This document shows positions 23,700 through 36,500 of a stretch of DNA of 64,000 nt, one piece after another. Each line of letters begins with the position of its first letter. The first letter of the stretch is position 1. The notes beneath the pieces were generated by a model. The model ran no database searches and was not told the origin of the DNA. It saw only the letters and a list, made by a program, of their open reading frames with translations. Origin of the DNA: Paracyclopina nana. Taxonomy: Eukaryota; Arthropoda; Copepoda; Cyclopoida; Cyclopettidae. The position numbers were made by a program, and so were the translations under genes. Location: the NCBI GenBank assembly GCA_019096065.1, contig JAGUCH010000005.1, forward strand, positions 3,658,001-3,722,000, in the 5' to 3' direction.

Positions 23700-26600
23700 A
23701 TGGCCTCCAACCCGTACGGTAACCCCTATGGCCATCCCGGGGGCGGCAACGGGTACCCTCCCATTTTGCCACAGCAACAAGGCTACCAAGTGAACAACAC
23801 TCCTTACACCACGATGATGCAGCCTCTCCATCAGCCTCAGCCTCCGGGTAAGACTTCGTTTTAACTCTCGCAAGATTTTGTCATCCACCTAAGTTTTCAG
23901 CGTATACCACTTACGGAGGCCAACCGTTGTATTCTCCGCCTGGAATGCAGCCTATGCAGCCTCAGCCTCCTCCCATGAGCTATCATCCTGGCCAGAACCA
24001 GCAGCCTCAGCCTCAACAGGCGCAACAAAATAACTTTCACAATGTATCCGCACTCGTGTCCGCCCCACCAAACCTTCAACAAAGACCGGTCATAATTCAG
24101 ATGCACAATCAGCAGCAGCAAATGGCCCCTCATCAAATGCATTTGCCTCAAAATAGCCAACAAAGGCCACCCATGCCCCCTCAGCAGCTCCAACGAAAAC
24201 CTGCTGTGCAGACACCAAACTTACCACCTGGCATCACTATTCAGAGGCCGAAATTACCTCCAGGAATACAAGTGCAAAGAACCAGCTCTCCACCCTCAAT
24301 GAGGCCGTTAAAGCCAAAGTCCAGCCCTGTCATTCCCAATTTGCCTAGTTCAATTCAAATTCAACGCGAGCCAGCGAAAACAATTCCTAAATTGCCTGCT
24401 GGTATTTCCATATCACATCAAGGATCCTCCAATAGTGCTGTTGAGAATAAGCTCCCGAAGTCCTTGTCGGTATCTCGTACTCCTGCTTATGCTGGCTCAG
24501 AAAACGCATCTGGTATTAGCAGATTGAACAAGTTGGCTGGCATATCTATTGTGGGAGGAGGTGGCTCCAGTGGAGCCCCAAGTGCAGCTAACAAGCCTAA
24601 TAACGGAGCACCCCAAAGCAATACAAATTCGCCTCTCTCAAGACTTTCGCATCTGAATGTATCCATTCGTACTGGTAACGAATCTGCTCCACCTCCTCCA
24701 AAAGCTGCTCAGTCTACTCCGAAGCCTCCGCCAACTCAGCAAGCTCAACGTAAGTGAAATCCTTAATTCTCAGCCAAAGATAGTCTCAGTGGATAAAATG
24801 ATTTTTGTCTGTCGGGTTCTGGAGTTGCTAATTAATTGTTTTTTGATACATTTAGCTAATGTATGCTATGTAATTTTAGCAATGGCCACACCCGCTCGAA
24901 ATTCAGAGGCTCCCAACTCGCAACATACAACCTCAGTGACGAGTGAAGGGCCCAAGTCGTATAGACCTTTGGTGAAGGACTTTCGGTCATCTGAGGAAAA
25001 TGACGAAGGCTTTGATTTATCTAAAGTGAAGACAGAGCCAGGTTTCAATAAAGGTAGCAAGCCAGATACCGATACTCTGCCGCCAGCCACGTACTTTCAG
25101 AGACGCGCTAAAATCAGCCTTACTCCTGCCAACCGTGAACGATCATCCTCTGAATCAAGTCAGGAGGAAGATAGCACAACAAAGGCCGAAGCTCCGAAGA
25201 ATACACCTTCCGATCCTAAAGAAGATGCGGTTGCATCCAACCCGCTCGTTGCAAACGCTGACGAGAGGAATTCGGCTGTTACTAACTCTGTTGAAAGTAA
25301 TCCCGTTGTACCGAGCGAAGTTATGGGTTCTGAAGATGAATCCAAAAAAGATACTGAAAATGATTCCAAAAAAGATACTGAAAATGAACAAGGGAAAATG
25401 GAAATCGCTGAAAGTGGCGTCTCTGAAGAGGAAAAAGGTACCCAAGTTGCAAAGAATGACTCGATGGAGGACGAGGAGGCGGAAAAAAGTGATGATAAGA
25501 CTCGTGATAATCAGCACGGGGATACTGAAGAAACTAATAACCAGGAAAAGGGCCAGGAATTGTCTGCAGAAGAAAGAGGAGATGAGGAACAGCTCGAAAA
25601 AGGAGATGAGGAACAGCTCGAAAAAGAAGACGAGGAACAGCTTGAAAAAGAAGATGGTGACAATCTCAATGACACGAATGAAAATGACAAAACTGAAGTC
25701 ACTGATGAAAATCCTGAAGTCATGGAAGAGCACACCGACACGGAGCCTGAGCAAGGTATAACAGCTCCTGAATCCTTGGTTGCAGAGGACGAGCCGATGA
25801 CTGAGGACAACTCTGACTCCCAATCTGGATCTCAGTTTAAGAAGCCTCCCGAGTCTGTAAGCAATGCCAGTCTCGATGGGTCTGCCACCGACGAAGCTAA
25901 AAAGCCTCGCGAGAGGCGTTTATCAGTGGCCTCAGTTGAGTCTACCACATCGGCCTCGGAATCTTCAGAAATACGAAGACAAAGTGTCAATGAGGGCCTT
26001 GCTGCCCAGTACGCTCAGCAGTTGGCCTTTTACAGGAACCCTATCGTTGGACAAGACACCGTCTGCATGTTTTGCTTAACGAGATGTGCCTCAAAAAGCC
26101 CCAAAATTCTCACCTGCCTTCATTCAGCTTGCGAGGATTGCTTCAAAGAACGTCTTGAGGCAGCTGCCAAGGACGAAAAGTTGGTTGACAGCGTCACTGT
26201 GGATGAAGATGGGTGTCCTATTGCTGCTGAAGTGGTCGTGTCTTGTCCTCTTTGCAAAGTGACTACATCAGAGAAGGAGCTGGTTGACAACTATTTTCTC
26301 ACCGCCTCTGAAGATGTTGGCGAAGATGACATTCCTCAGAATAATATCTGCACGGTAATAACAACCTTTTGATAACTCCATGAAAAACCCTTTATTGAAA
26401 TTCTCCCTTTTCAGAACTGCGAGGATCAAAATTTGGCCACTTCTTATTGCGAGGATTGCGCAGAAAACCTTTGTGAGGACTGCGTTAAGGCCCACAAAAG
26501 ACTGAAAATCTTCAAAGATCACAAGCTTGTGGTCATTGACGTGAGTGCGAGCAGTGGCCGTAGTATTTCTGCTGCTGCTGGCGCCCCTAAAGATCTGAAC

Positions 26601-29600
26601 TGTCATCTTCACTCTGGGGAAAAACTTGTCCTATATTGTGAGACTTGCGAGGTTTTGACTTGCAAAGACTGTCAGCTGAGCGAACGGCACAGATCGCATA
26701 AGCACAGCCAGACTCATGAAGTCGTTCCAGAAGTCAAGAATTCCTTAGCCCAAACTGCATCTGATCTCCGACTCAAGAGAAATGTCCTTGACGAAAATCG
26801 ATCTCTTTTGGGTACAAAGTTGTCTGAAGTCAATATCAAGGAGAAATCATTAATGACCCAATTGCAAGATTTGAAGGCCTACATGATTACAAAATTGGAC
26901 GCTCGTTTTCGTGAGCTGTCGAACGAAGTCTCTAAAATAGTGCGAGAAAAGAGGAAGCAAATTGATGGGCGAAAAACAGTGCTAGATCGGTACTACGTGC
27001 AAGCAGACTATGCCCTAGCTTTTGTGGACTATTCGATGCAATTCAGTGAGAACGACGACAAGGCATTGCTCGTTGCCAAGCGGACAATGGAGCGGCAAAT
27101 GCGAAGGCTGAAAAAGGTTGATCCTTCAACTGGCCTCCAGTCAGATGCAGGCCTCAAGCTCGACCTTTATTTCCAGCAGTTTGCCTCGCAGAAAATGCAC
27201 AGTTGCCTTGAAAGCGTACTGAGGCAAGTCCTGAACGACATCAAGGTTCTCAGTGGGCCTCCACCAGTGCCAATGCAAATGGCTCCTCAGATGCCACACA
27301 TGATTCCCCAATCATCTCAATTGAGGCAAATTATGGCTAGTCAGAGGCCGCCGCCGCAAATCATTTCGAGTCCAGCCAAAAAGTCTGCAGTGACTCCTAC
27401 CAAGCAAGCAACTCCAATCAAAATTAGAGGCTCGCCTGTTCGTGTAGGAATGGTGACCTCCAGAGGCCGGGGGGCAACTAGCACTATTTCAAGTCGAGGA
27501 AGAGGCTCAACCACGATGATGTCTCGTGGAAGAGGAGCTCCGGTAGGACGTGGAATGACTTCATCTCGAGGAGCTCCAGTCCCAAGAGGAGCCATTAATT
27601 CAGCTCGTGCGTCAATGGCAAATTCTCGAGGCCGAGGAGGAATCTCCCAAACATCGATGAGAGGTCAAAGAGCTTCAAATAATTCGTTGATTCAAAGAGG
27701 TGCCATGACATCAAGGCCAGGACTCAACATAACCAGGCAAGACCCATCTTTAAATCAGACAGCTGCAGTTGCAGCAGCTTTGACCTCCAAAGGGGCCATA
27801 TCAATCACAGTTGACCCGAAGCCGAAGCCCCCACCTTTGCAAATGAGGCCGGGGCAGCAAGCTCAACCGCAGCATATGGGTCATAGACAGCACATGGCTA
27901 CCGGAGGGCCAAGGCCACAAATGAATCAACCAAGGCCTGTGATGAGACAGCCACATCCTGGTGTGGGAGGAATGAGGCCATCAGGGCAATATAACAATGT
28001 TGACCCTTACTATATGGCAGCGTATGTGAAGCAACAACCTCCTCAGGGGTATCCTCATCAGTTTAGTCACAACCAAATGCCACCTGGAGCTCAAAGGCCG
28101 CCTCAAATATCACCTGGGAGCTCATGGCATACTCCTCAGGGCTTGTCCATGCAGCCGATATCTTCTAATCAAATGTCAGTCTCGGACAATTCTTTTAAAA
28201 TAACTATTCCTTCTAAGAGCATCGGCGGTCGCTCAAATTCGCCCGACATTGTGACTTTGGACAAGGATGGAGCCCCCATTTTTTCTCCTCCTGCTCCGAG
28301 CACTCTGTCAATTCCAGTGTCCATGCCTATTTCTACTCAAGGATCATTTTCTAACATTACCTCGATTTCTTCATCGTCTCTACCAAAGGTAATGATTAAA
28401 CGTTTTGCTTGCTAATAATTTTTACAAGTGAGTTTTTGTGCTTAGGGAATATCAATTACGCCTACTGTGATGGTTCCTCAAGCTCAGGCTGAAAAGCAAT
28501 CGCAAAGTAACATTGATGGTGTACCAGACCTCACTAGTCTGCTGGACGTTGATGATTGGGATGGACAGGTATGAGAGTCTTAGAATATTATTAGCGAAAT
28601 AATACATTGAATCCGCTCCATTTTCTGCTGCTCAGAAGGCATTAAAAAGAGGATACTCGGTAAAATCAATCATAGCTCAGTTCTTCGTACCTTTTGAAAT
28701 GTATTTTAATCAATTTCTGTTTTGCTAGATTGGAAGCTCATCCCATACTAACCAGGGCAACCAGGAATCAGACCCTCTGAATATTGATCCACCATCTTCT
28801 ACAGCCAATACCATAAAATCGGATGTGCCGATGGTAATTTTAGCTATAACTTTCCGTATTTCACTTCATATTTGTTTACTCCAGGTCCAGATTGAGAAGC
28901 CCGCCTCTTTGGAGACTGAGTTAGATCTTGGCACCATTACAGATCCCAATGCTGTGAAGACTGAGCTTAACTTGGCAAACTTGGAAAAGTTTGTTAATGA
29001 GACGAACTCCAAGCTGTCTGAGACTTTGACCAATAATGTATCTGGCAAGGAAGATCCTGTTGAAAATATGCCATCTCCCGAAATGGAGGGAAATGATGAG
29101 GAAGAAAACTCACAGGGTAAGAAATCGGAGGGTGATGAAGACTGGTGTGCAGTGTGCCATGATGGTGGTGACACGCTGTATTGCTGTGACAGATGTCCCA
29201 AAGTGTATCACCTGTTCTGCTATATTCCACCCTTAACAGAGGAGCCTCCTGATGATTGGGTAAGCCCCTTTAACGGAAAATACCTCGTTTCACTTGAATC
29301 AACGAACTTTTATTTTTAGGTATGCGACATGTGTCGCACACAAGATGAGATATTTGGCTTCTCAACAAACAAAAAAATTCCCAAAGGCCAAATGTCTGAG
29401 TCAGATCAAAAAATGTGCACTCGGATTCTGTTTGAACTTTATAACCAGGTATGATTTCTAAGGATCAGCGAGCCATATTGCTTACATCAATCGAATTATT
29501 TATTAGTATCCGGAGTCGGTCATGTTCAGGGATTGCTCAGATCTCAACTTTAAGGAGTACCTGGACATCATTAAGGAGCCCGTTGCTTTGGACGTTATCA

Positions 29601-30253
29601 AAGAAAAGTTGGACCGTGATAATCCTGAAATGGTAACCTTCCTCATTTTTAATCAAGCCCATGGTAAAATTCAAAGTTTCGGTTTTCAGTACTGCACGGT
29701 TCCCGAGTTTTTAGCCGACGTCCGAAAAATGTTTCGAAATTGCCTTAAATTCCACGATAAGGACTCTGAATTCTACAGCCACGGTAAAACGCTTGAGGAG
29801 TTTTTAGATAAATTCTTGGAACAGTGGCTACCAGATTATGCTTATGAGACATTTGAGAATTATCAGTCTAGCCTTCCAAAGCTAGATTCAGAGCCTTCAA
29901 CTAGCACGGGGAAAAAGCGCAGACACGCTGATTCCAGCTCAGACGAGTCTCGTAAAAAGCACAAGATGAAGAAAATAAAGAAGGAGAAGAAAGCCAAAAA
30001 GAAGTCGAGCAAAGGATTGTCCACACGAGCGTTGCGCAAGGATGGTGACTTCATCGATGACCTTGACTCTGAGGAGGAAACAGCCGAGTCTGATGATTCT
30101 GAACTTTCGAATACGAAGCAGTTGGATCATTTGGACGAGCTCGAGTCAATGCTCAATCGAAAAAAGAAGAAAAAGAAAGTACACTCAAATGATGACGAGG
30201 AGGAGCCATCGACCACTAAATCAAGGAAGAAGAAAAAGAAAAGCAAAAAGTAA
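23700..30253 (+). CDS. bon: TIF1-family (bonus-like) RING-B-box-PHD-bromodomain cofactor
   Basis: Ten exons: 23700-23847, 23901-24749, 24880-26354, 26415-28388, 28446-28568, 28729-28833, 28885-29259, 29320-29448, 29507-29632, 29690-30253. They give about 1,955 residues. In order: a Pro/Gln-rich N-terminus, an acidic Glu-rich region, RING (CMFCLTRC, from about 728), B-box 1 (about 826), B-box 2 (about 890), a coiled coil, an RG/RGG-rich stretch (about 1170-1240), PHD ([19 protein letters not shown], about 1645-1700), a bromodomain (about 1727-1830) and a Lys-rich tail. This order defines TIF1/TRIM24-28-33, which bind chromatin and regulate transcription. The protein is far longer than usual (about 1,100). 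The extra about 700 N-terminal residues could reflect an alternative promoter; an ATG at 24882 (MATPARN) may be a second start. Confidence 0.88.
28636..28659 (+). CDS. candidate 24-nt micro-exon of the TIF1-family gene
   Basis: Inside the intron between 28568 and 28729 a perfect small exon is flanked by CTGCTGCTCAG and GTAAAATC. It would insert eight residues (KALKRGYS) in frame just after DVDDWDGQ. Both introns so formed (67 and 69 nt) match the local intron size. It may be an alternatively spliced cassette. Only RNA data can show use. Confidence 0.4.
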
Positions 30254-30583
30254 CGAGATGATAGCTTTTTACACTTAACTAGCTTTTTTATTCACTAGTT
30301 ATCTATTGTTTTTTTGAAAGTATTATACTTATTTCGGGCACAGAATATAAGCATAAAATATGTCGACTCCATTATCTATGCAAGTTTAACTTGAGAATTA
30401 TTCCAAAAGTTTGTCTGTGAACCTTGATTCCTTGTAGTTTCAAGCTTGACAATTTTATACGATTTTATGCAAATAATGTTTTATAAAATAAGCGGTTTTT
30501 TTAAATTATACGTTGATACATTATGGCGATCAATGCTTGGTTATGATTTCAATGTATTATCATAACTTACCAATTATGATGCG
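30254..30583. other. convergent 3' flanks of the TIF1 and lectin-mosaic genes
   Basis: This is AT-rich sequence between two tail-to-tail genes. A TTTATT (minus-strand AATAAA) near 30288 could end the lectin transcript. No other feature seen. Confidence 0.4.
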
Positions 30584-33500
30584 ATATCAGTTTTAGGGGT
30601 CGTGAAAGCTATGATTAAAAAAGAGCTTTAATGAGATGCTTTTCAGGAAATACTTACTTAGGCAGTTTTCAATGGAAGGGGGCCACCAAACCATGTTGTC
30701 GGTATCCTTATCCCATTTACATTGTACATATTGATCTTACGAAAATTAATTAAACGATTTTAAAAGGTTCAGCGGAAGATGATAGGTTTTCATTACATTT
30801 TAGCTGTTGCCTTGGAGTCCCTTTTCTAAAGGGACAAATATAAGTAATTAAGCTTCCTAATTCTCGGTGCTGAAGTGGCCAAATCATCTCAATTCCAAAG
30901 TAAGGCTGAGGTGGCTCATCCAGGCATTTTCGAGCTGAAACACCATATACAGAAAAAATTGAATGTGAAAATTGTCCCAAGGTCCTTACGAACGCATATT
31001 TCCGGTTCGGGAGGGTCCCAAACTTTGGCTACAGTGCAATTAGAGTACCAGTAAGGATAATTTCCCTTTTCGAACATGTATCCATTTGGGCATTTGTATC
31101 TTGAATTCTCCAAGTCATACCAAAACCACCCGCCTTCAGGTTTATCAGGAGGGAATTCAAAACATGGCAGCACTTCAATTCAGTGGAAGTTATTAAAAAG
31201 TTACATACAATAAAGGATAACTTATATGGCATACAAACGCATTTTTCCACGCTATCCACAGTCCAACTTTTATCAGCGAGACATTCGTTTATGATGTAGA
31301 ATTTTCCTGTTGAAGGGTAACCCCATCCGATTTTGGGACAAGAGTAGTTCACTCTGGTCCCATAGGTCTTGGTCACATTGTCCCAGTCCGAAATTCCCTT
31401 GTCATTGCCTAAAGGCTGATAAGGGTCGTCGGTGCAATTTACAGCTAAAATGTACTTTTAATGTAGACATCAAAATATGTAGGCATGCATTTTACATCAC
31501 TTACGAATGCAAGGCGGTACTTTAGATGGACTCCAATCTGCATAGGCAGCGCAAGTAAGATTTACTTCTCCAGTTTCATCCGTGATGAGACCAAAGTTGA
31601 TGTCTGGATCTGGATCTTCTTGGTAGATTTGAAAGACATGCCCCTCTGGACAATTATAGGTAGCTATGGCGCCATAAATGGGCTCATCACTTGAAGGATC
31701 CCATGTTGTGGTACCAATAGGAGTGTCTGGTTGGAATTTCGGGGTATCGGGACATACCACAGCTGAAAATACCAAATCCTCTTATAAAAGGCATATTGAT
31801 GACAGGAATTCTACATACGAACGCAAATGGCTTCAGGATCATACAAATAGATGAATTCCCAATTTACGCACAGTGCAAAGTGTGTGATGTTGTTGGATCC
31901 CTCGAATACGTATCCAATAGGGCATGAAAAAGTAACGTAGTCAAACTGAAAAAAAATCCTATTTTGAGATTGATCAAAATGCTTTTGTTTTGCTCATACC
32001 TCATCAGTTATCTTTTCAGATCCCTTTTCGTAGCTTGAAGTGTAATTAGCGGAATGTCTGCTGCCATCTGTGGCTGTAGGAAATTCTGGCTCTAATAAGC
32101 AGACGGAATTTTTTGGCTCGGCGGGGCAATCATCCAGACAATCACCCCATTCAAGGACATTCAAATTATCATCCAGCTTCGTTGGGCACCAAGGTCTGTA
32201 GACATCTAAGGTCGAGCAAATCTTGTAGATCAGCTCAGGATCAGTCTGATTTTGGTACCGAAAGGGAAACAGGCATTTTTTACCGGTGGTTGTCAAACAA
32301 GCTTTAATTAAAGAAACCATTTCTTTTTATGCTAGGAAAAATAATAATTTAGCATACCGGTGTATTGACAGGAAGCGGGCTGAACAGTATCACATTCAGA
32401 TTTGAGCTTTGTGTTGAAAATTCCATTAGAGGCCATTTCCAGGCATCCGTCTGTTGTAAAATTGACATCCAAAACTGACAGTGGAGGTACCCACGTATCT
32501 TTATCAATGCGTCGTAGATCGAGGTATGCATCAGTATCCATTTTATTGGTCTCATCGCCAAGCTCAACGTCAATGTACCAATCTCCTTTTGTAGTCATTC
32601 CAGCATCAGTCCAAGCAGGAATGAACCTTTAAAAATAATCCTTTTTTAGCATATATCTTCCGCTTATCACGATCAATCATACTCTAAATATTCGTATCTG
32701 AACCGATCTAATTGGTAAGGTGATTCGGGAAGCCACCTTTCTCTTAGCAAATCTTCGTTGCTATCGCAGGTTGCTGCATAGAAATTCTCAATTCCCACTG
32801 AAGGCGTTCCATGACATGACCTTCCGTTGGAAAGTTGCCCGATATAAGAATAGCCCTCAGGGCAAGGATGTTCCAACCAAACGCACACCGAGGCTTTTTC
32901 TTTCAAGCACGAGCCACCCATAGCGTCGAAATCTGCACTCTGCTTGAAATAATAGCAATTGGAATCAAACTTTCTTAGCCCATAGCCATATTGAGTTTCT
33001 GGGTCAAATGGTTCCCCATCAGAATATGTCAAGTCTGTGATAAAATCCTCTACCAATGGACGAGGCAAAGTTTCACTTCCATCGTAATATTGGTGCCATT
33101 TCAATTTACGCAGGCCAATCCAAAAGTCTGAGCTTAAAACCGCAGCGCCCCAAGCCACTATGAAGCTGTGCAATTCAGCGTCTTTGATTGGCAGCACAAT
33201 TGAGCCTCTTTTGGCACACTCAACCATAGCATCTTCATAACCAAGTAGTAATCGATTTGGATAGATGCAATCTCCCCTGTATGGGAAGAAATCCATTGGG
33301 CAGCGAAAGTCAGGCCTAGCATAAAGTGGCTTGCTTGAACAGACAAATGCATTCTTGTCACCACAGTAGCCAGTTTGAAGATACCTAATTTTAATTTGTG
33401 ATAAAAAGATAAATATTTGAAACATGAATAATTACCCTTTTTCACCCTTGTTGAAAACTCCACAAGCTGCATCTTGTGGTCCAGGCTGTGCAAAAATGGG

Positions 33501-36500
33501 AGAAAAGCTGGTCAGGTTTTCTCCAAAGCTGCTAGCAAAAAAGCCATCTTCATCCCTGTCAGAAATACCAGCCCATAGAGACAAAGATCCATAGTTGTCT
33601 GCCACCAACTTTGCAACATAATCCCAATGCTTGGGATTTTCAATGAACATCAATTGAGACTCATACGGGCTGTTAGGGTCAGGCATGCACATCAGTTCTG
33701 CTTGAGCAAAGCCAGCTTCACTCACTGAAAGCTTATAGCACCACCCATCAAAGAAATAGGAATCATGCGAGCATTGAGAATGAGTGTATTCAACAGGGAT
33801 ATCAGGACAAGTCTTTTTCAAGGAAACTGTTGGAGGATTGAGAGCCTTGTCATAAATTTGAAGGCAGCTTATGCTTCCATCAAATGCTTCCACACCAGAT
33901 GAAGAGTTGAAGTCTGCTCCAATTATAACCGAACCTTTCAATATCTCCGGAAGCCAATCGTACGATTCTAGCTGGAGATATTTCAGTCTACCATTGACTG
34001 AAGTAGCTGTTCCGTCAAAGCCAAACGCATCATTGACGAAAATTGTGGACATGTTCAATACACTATTTACAGTGAGGCCCACAAAACTCCAGTCATTCAA
34101 AGGCAATTTGTTCTCAACTAAGCAATTTTTACATTTATAAAAATTCCCATTACGCATAGTTTCAGCTTACCAACGCTCCCAAAAACGATTTCATCTCCAT
34201 TGTGGTTGATCATAACGTTTACTGTTTCTCCAACAAGAATATTCATTCCAGAAATGCCATTAAAGGTACTCTGAAAGCTACAATTTGAGGCAGAATTCAA
34301 GTTGAAAATCAAGCTATCTGATTACCAAAACAACTCCAGGGCTCGCTATGTTGGGTCGTACCCACATCAAAATTGTGAATTGCGTGACAAGTGCCAGGTT
34401 TGCATCCAACTCTGCTAGAGCATAGGACAAAACCTGCCTCGAAAACATTGGGCTTCCAAGCTGGAAAGATGGCACCCATCGTGAATCGAAGCCAATATTG
34501 TGCTCTTCGTATGGCTGATTGCTCAAGACATTTTGTACCCCGATTTCTTTGTTGAGAGGAAACAAAGCAGCCGGGCCTTTAACAAACGGCAAGAATTCAT
34601 GCTTCAATGTTTCATCTGAAAAAAGTACTCTAGCTCATTATTCCATTTGTACTTCATAGCAAAACTGTACTTTTTTGGCAGATGAAAAAGAACTCGGAGT
34701 CGCATTTAAACCTTTTCCATCCAAGATGGACACCATTGCTGTCAAAAGCCATGGCTATGCAGTCTCCTTCCTCTAATGCGAAGTTCCTAGGTCCATGGCC
34801 TTTCATAATCGTGTCGAAAAACGATACATCATACAGATCTATGAGCCTGTGACCAAGCCAAATGTTCTTTTCAAAGCTTGACTCTTTTTTCAAACTATCC
34901 AAGTATGTCACCAAGCTTTCTAAAAACTCGGCATGAGCGAAAGTGTCAGGAATAGCGAGAGTCCCATTTTCCTGTTCACATCGCACGTAAGCGTCAGTGT
35001 AATCAAGGCTGCTTCTGAACAATTTATAGCAGAAGCCTAGATTCATGTAATATCCTTCCGGACAGCCCCAAAGCTCTGAAAATTAAAGATAGGTAATAAC
35101 AGTATTTTACTGGTCATGTTGCTTCGCTCGATTTACGAAAACTGAGTTACCTTCGAGCTCGCAGATGTATCCAGCTTTGGCCCTAGCACCGCTGAAATCG
35201 TCAGTGTTGAACTTGGTCACTTCCAGCTGTAGGTCAGTCTCAGTTTCGATGTGAAAAGCCACAAACGACTCTGATCCATCTTCAGAGGGAAGAGAATCTT
35301 TTGGTCCCATGTTGCAAATCGAAGAACCACTTTGATCTAAATCGAACATGCCATAGCCAAGCCTATGCACAAAAGTGTAAGAAAAGGAAAAGCCATAGTT
35401 TTGTCAGGTAGGAAAACTCACGCATCTACTATATGATTTTGCTCCCAATTTCGGTAAAAGGATTCCTGTGTATTTTTGAACGCAAAAATCCCAATGTGAT
35501 ACGTTTGATTGGTAAGGCCCTTGAGCACAACCACTTCTTCCATCAAAGCTTTGGCTGCATCACATGTATCAACGGACACGAGTCGACCATTTTCGATACT
35601 GCATTGCAACATCGCGTCACCTATTGTTACTTCAGTGGCAGCTTTCCTATGCACAACTTTCAAACACTTCCCTTTCTCTGAAAAAAACCACACTCCTCTG
35701 TAAGGTAGCTTTGAAAGAAATGGCAGCTATTGCATTTACCTGGAAACCAAGTGAAATATCTGGGGCATTTTGAGATGCAGACATACGGCAACTCCAAGTA
35801 CTTGTCCTTGGCCTCCCATCCAACGGTAGCTTTTTGTTGGCCAGCATCATAAAATGTATTCGCAAATAGTGCATAGCTAGGGGAGCATCCTGTCAAAGTG
35901 CTGCAGCCAATGTTCGCAAATCCACCGTACCATCGAGTGTACTCTATTAAAAATTAGAAATAATATTCAGGTATTCAGGTAAGTATTTTTCTTATCACTT
36001 GAGAAACTTTGGGGATGGTCTCTCCATTTCCAACCGCCTTTCGTTTCAAAATCTCCACCTATCCAAAATCCAGGCAAAGACTGATATCTCTCGTACTTTT
36101 CCATCTTGTCCTTAATGAGATTTTCTAAGCCACTCTGAAAGAAATAAGTCAGTTAACTCACAGAAGTTAATGAAAAATTAGAGGGCTACATGAATCTCAT
36201 CGTTGAGGTCGTACAGGAGATATCCACCCTCAGTAATGCATTTCGCTTGAGCATCTTCGTAAGTTTCTGGCAAAGCGGAAAGTCGAGCACAATGTTCATC
36301 AGAAATGGCGTCGTATGTTTCGGCACATCCATTTTCTGTAATGAAAAAGTTCAGAAAGAGCGACGTTTTTTTCGAGGGACAAACCTGGAGGATATAGAAA
36401 TTCAGTACATTTTCCAATGGGGTTTGAAGCATTGTACTCATTTTGAGAGCTAACGAAATTAGGATCGGGACACCAAAAGTCCTTCTCAAAGCCTGCACTC

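Noticed and set aside
25155-25823. Long hydrophobic-looking minus-strand frame opposite the TIF1 acidic region
   Set aside because: It is the complement of a Glu/Lys-rich coding stretch, which always reads as Phe/Ser/Leu. There is no splice or domain support.
24880-26372. Splitting the TIF1 gene into two genes, with a separate Pro/Gln-rich gene at 23.7-24.7 kb
   Set aside because: The donor at 24749 and acceptor at 24880 join in frame and no stop or poly(A) signal lies between. It is kept as one gene, with an alternative start noted.
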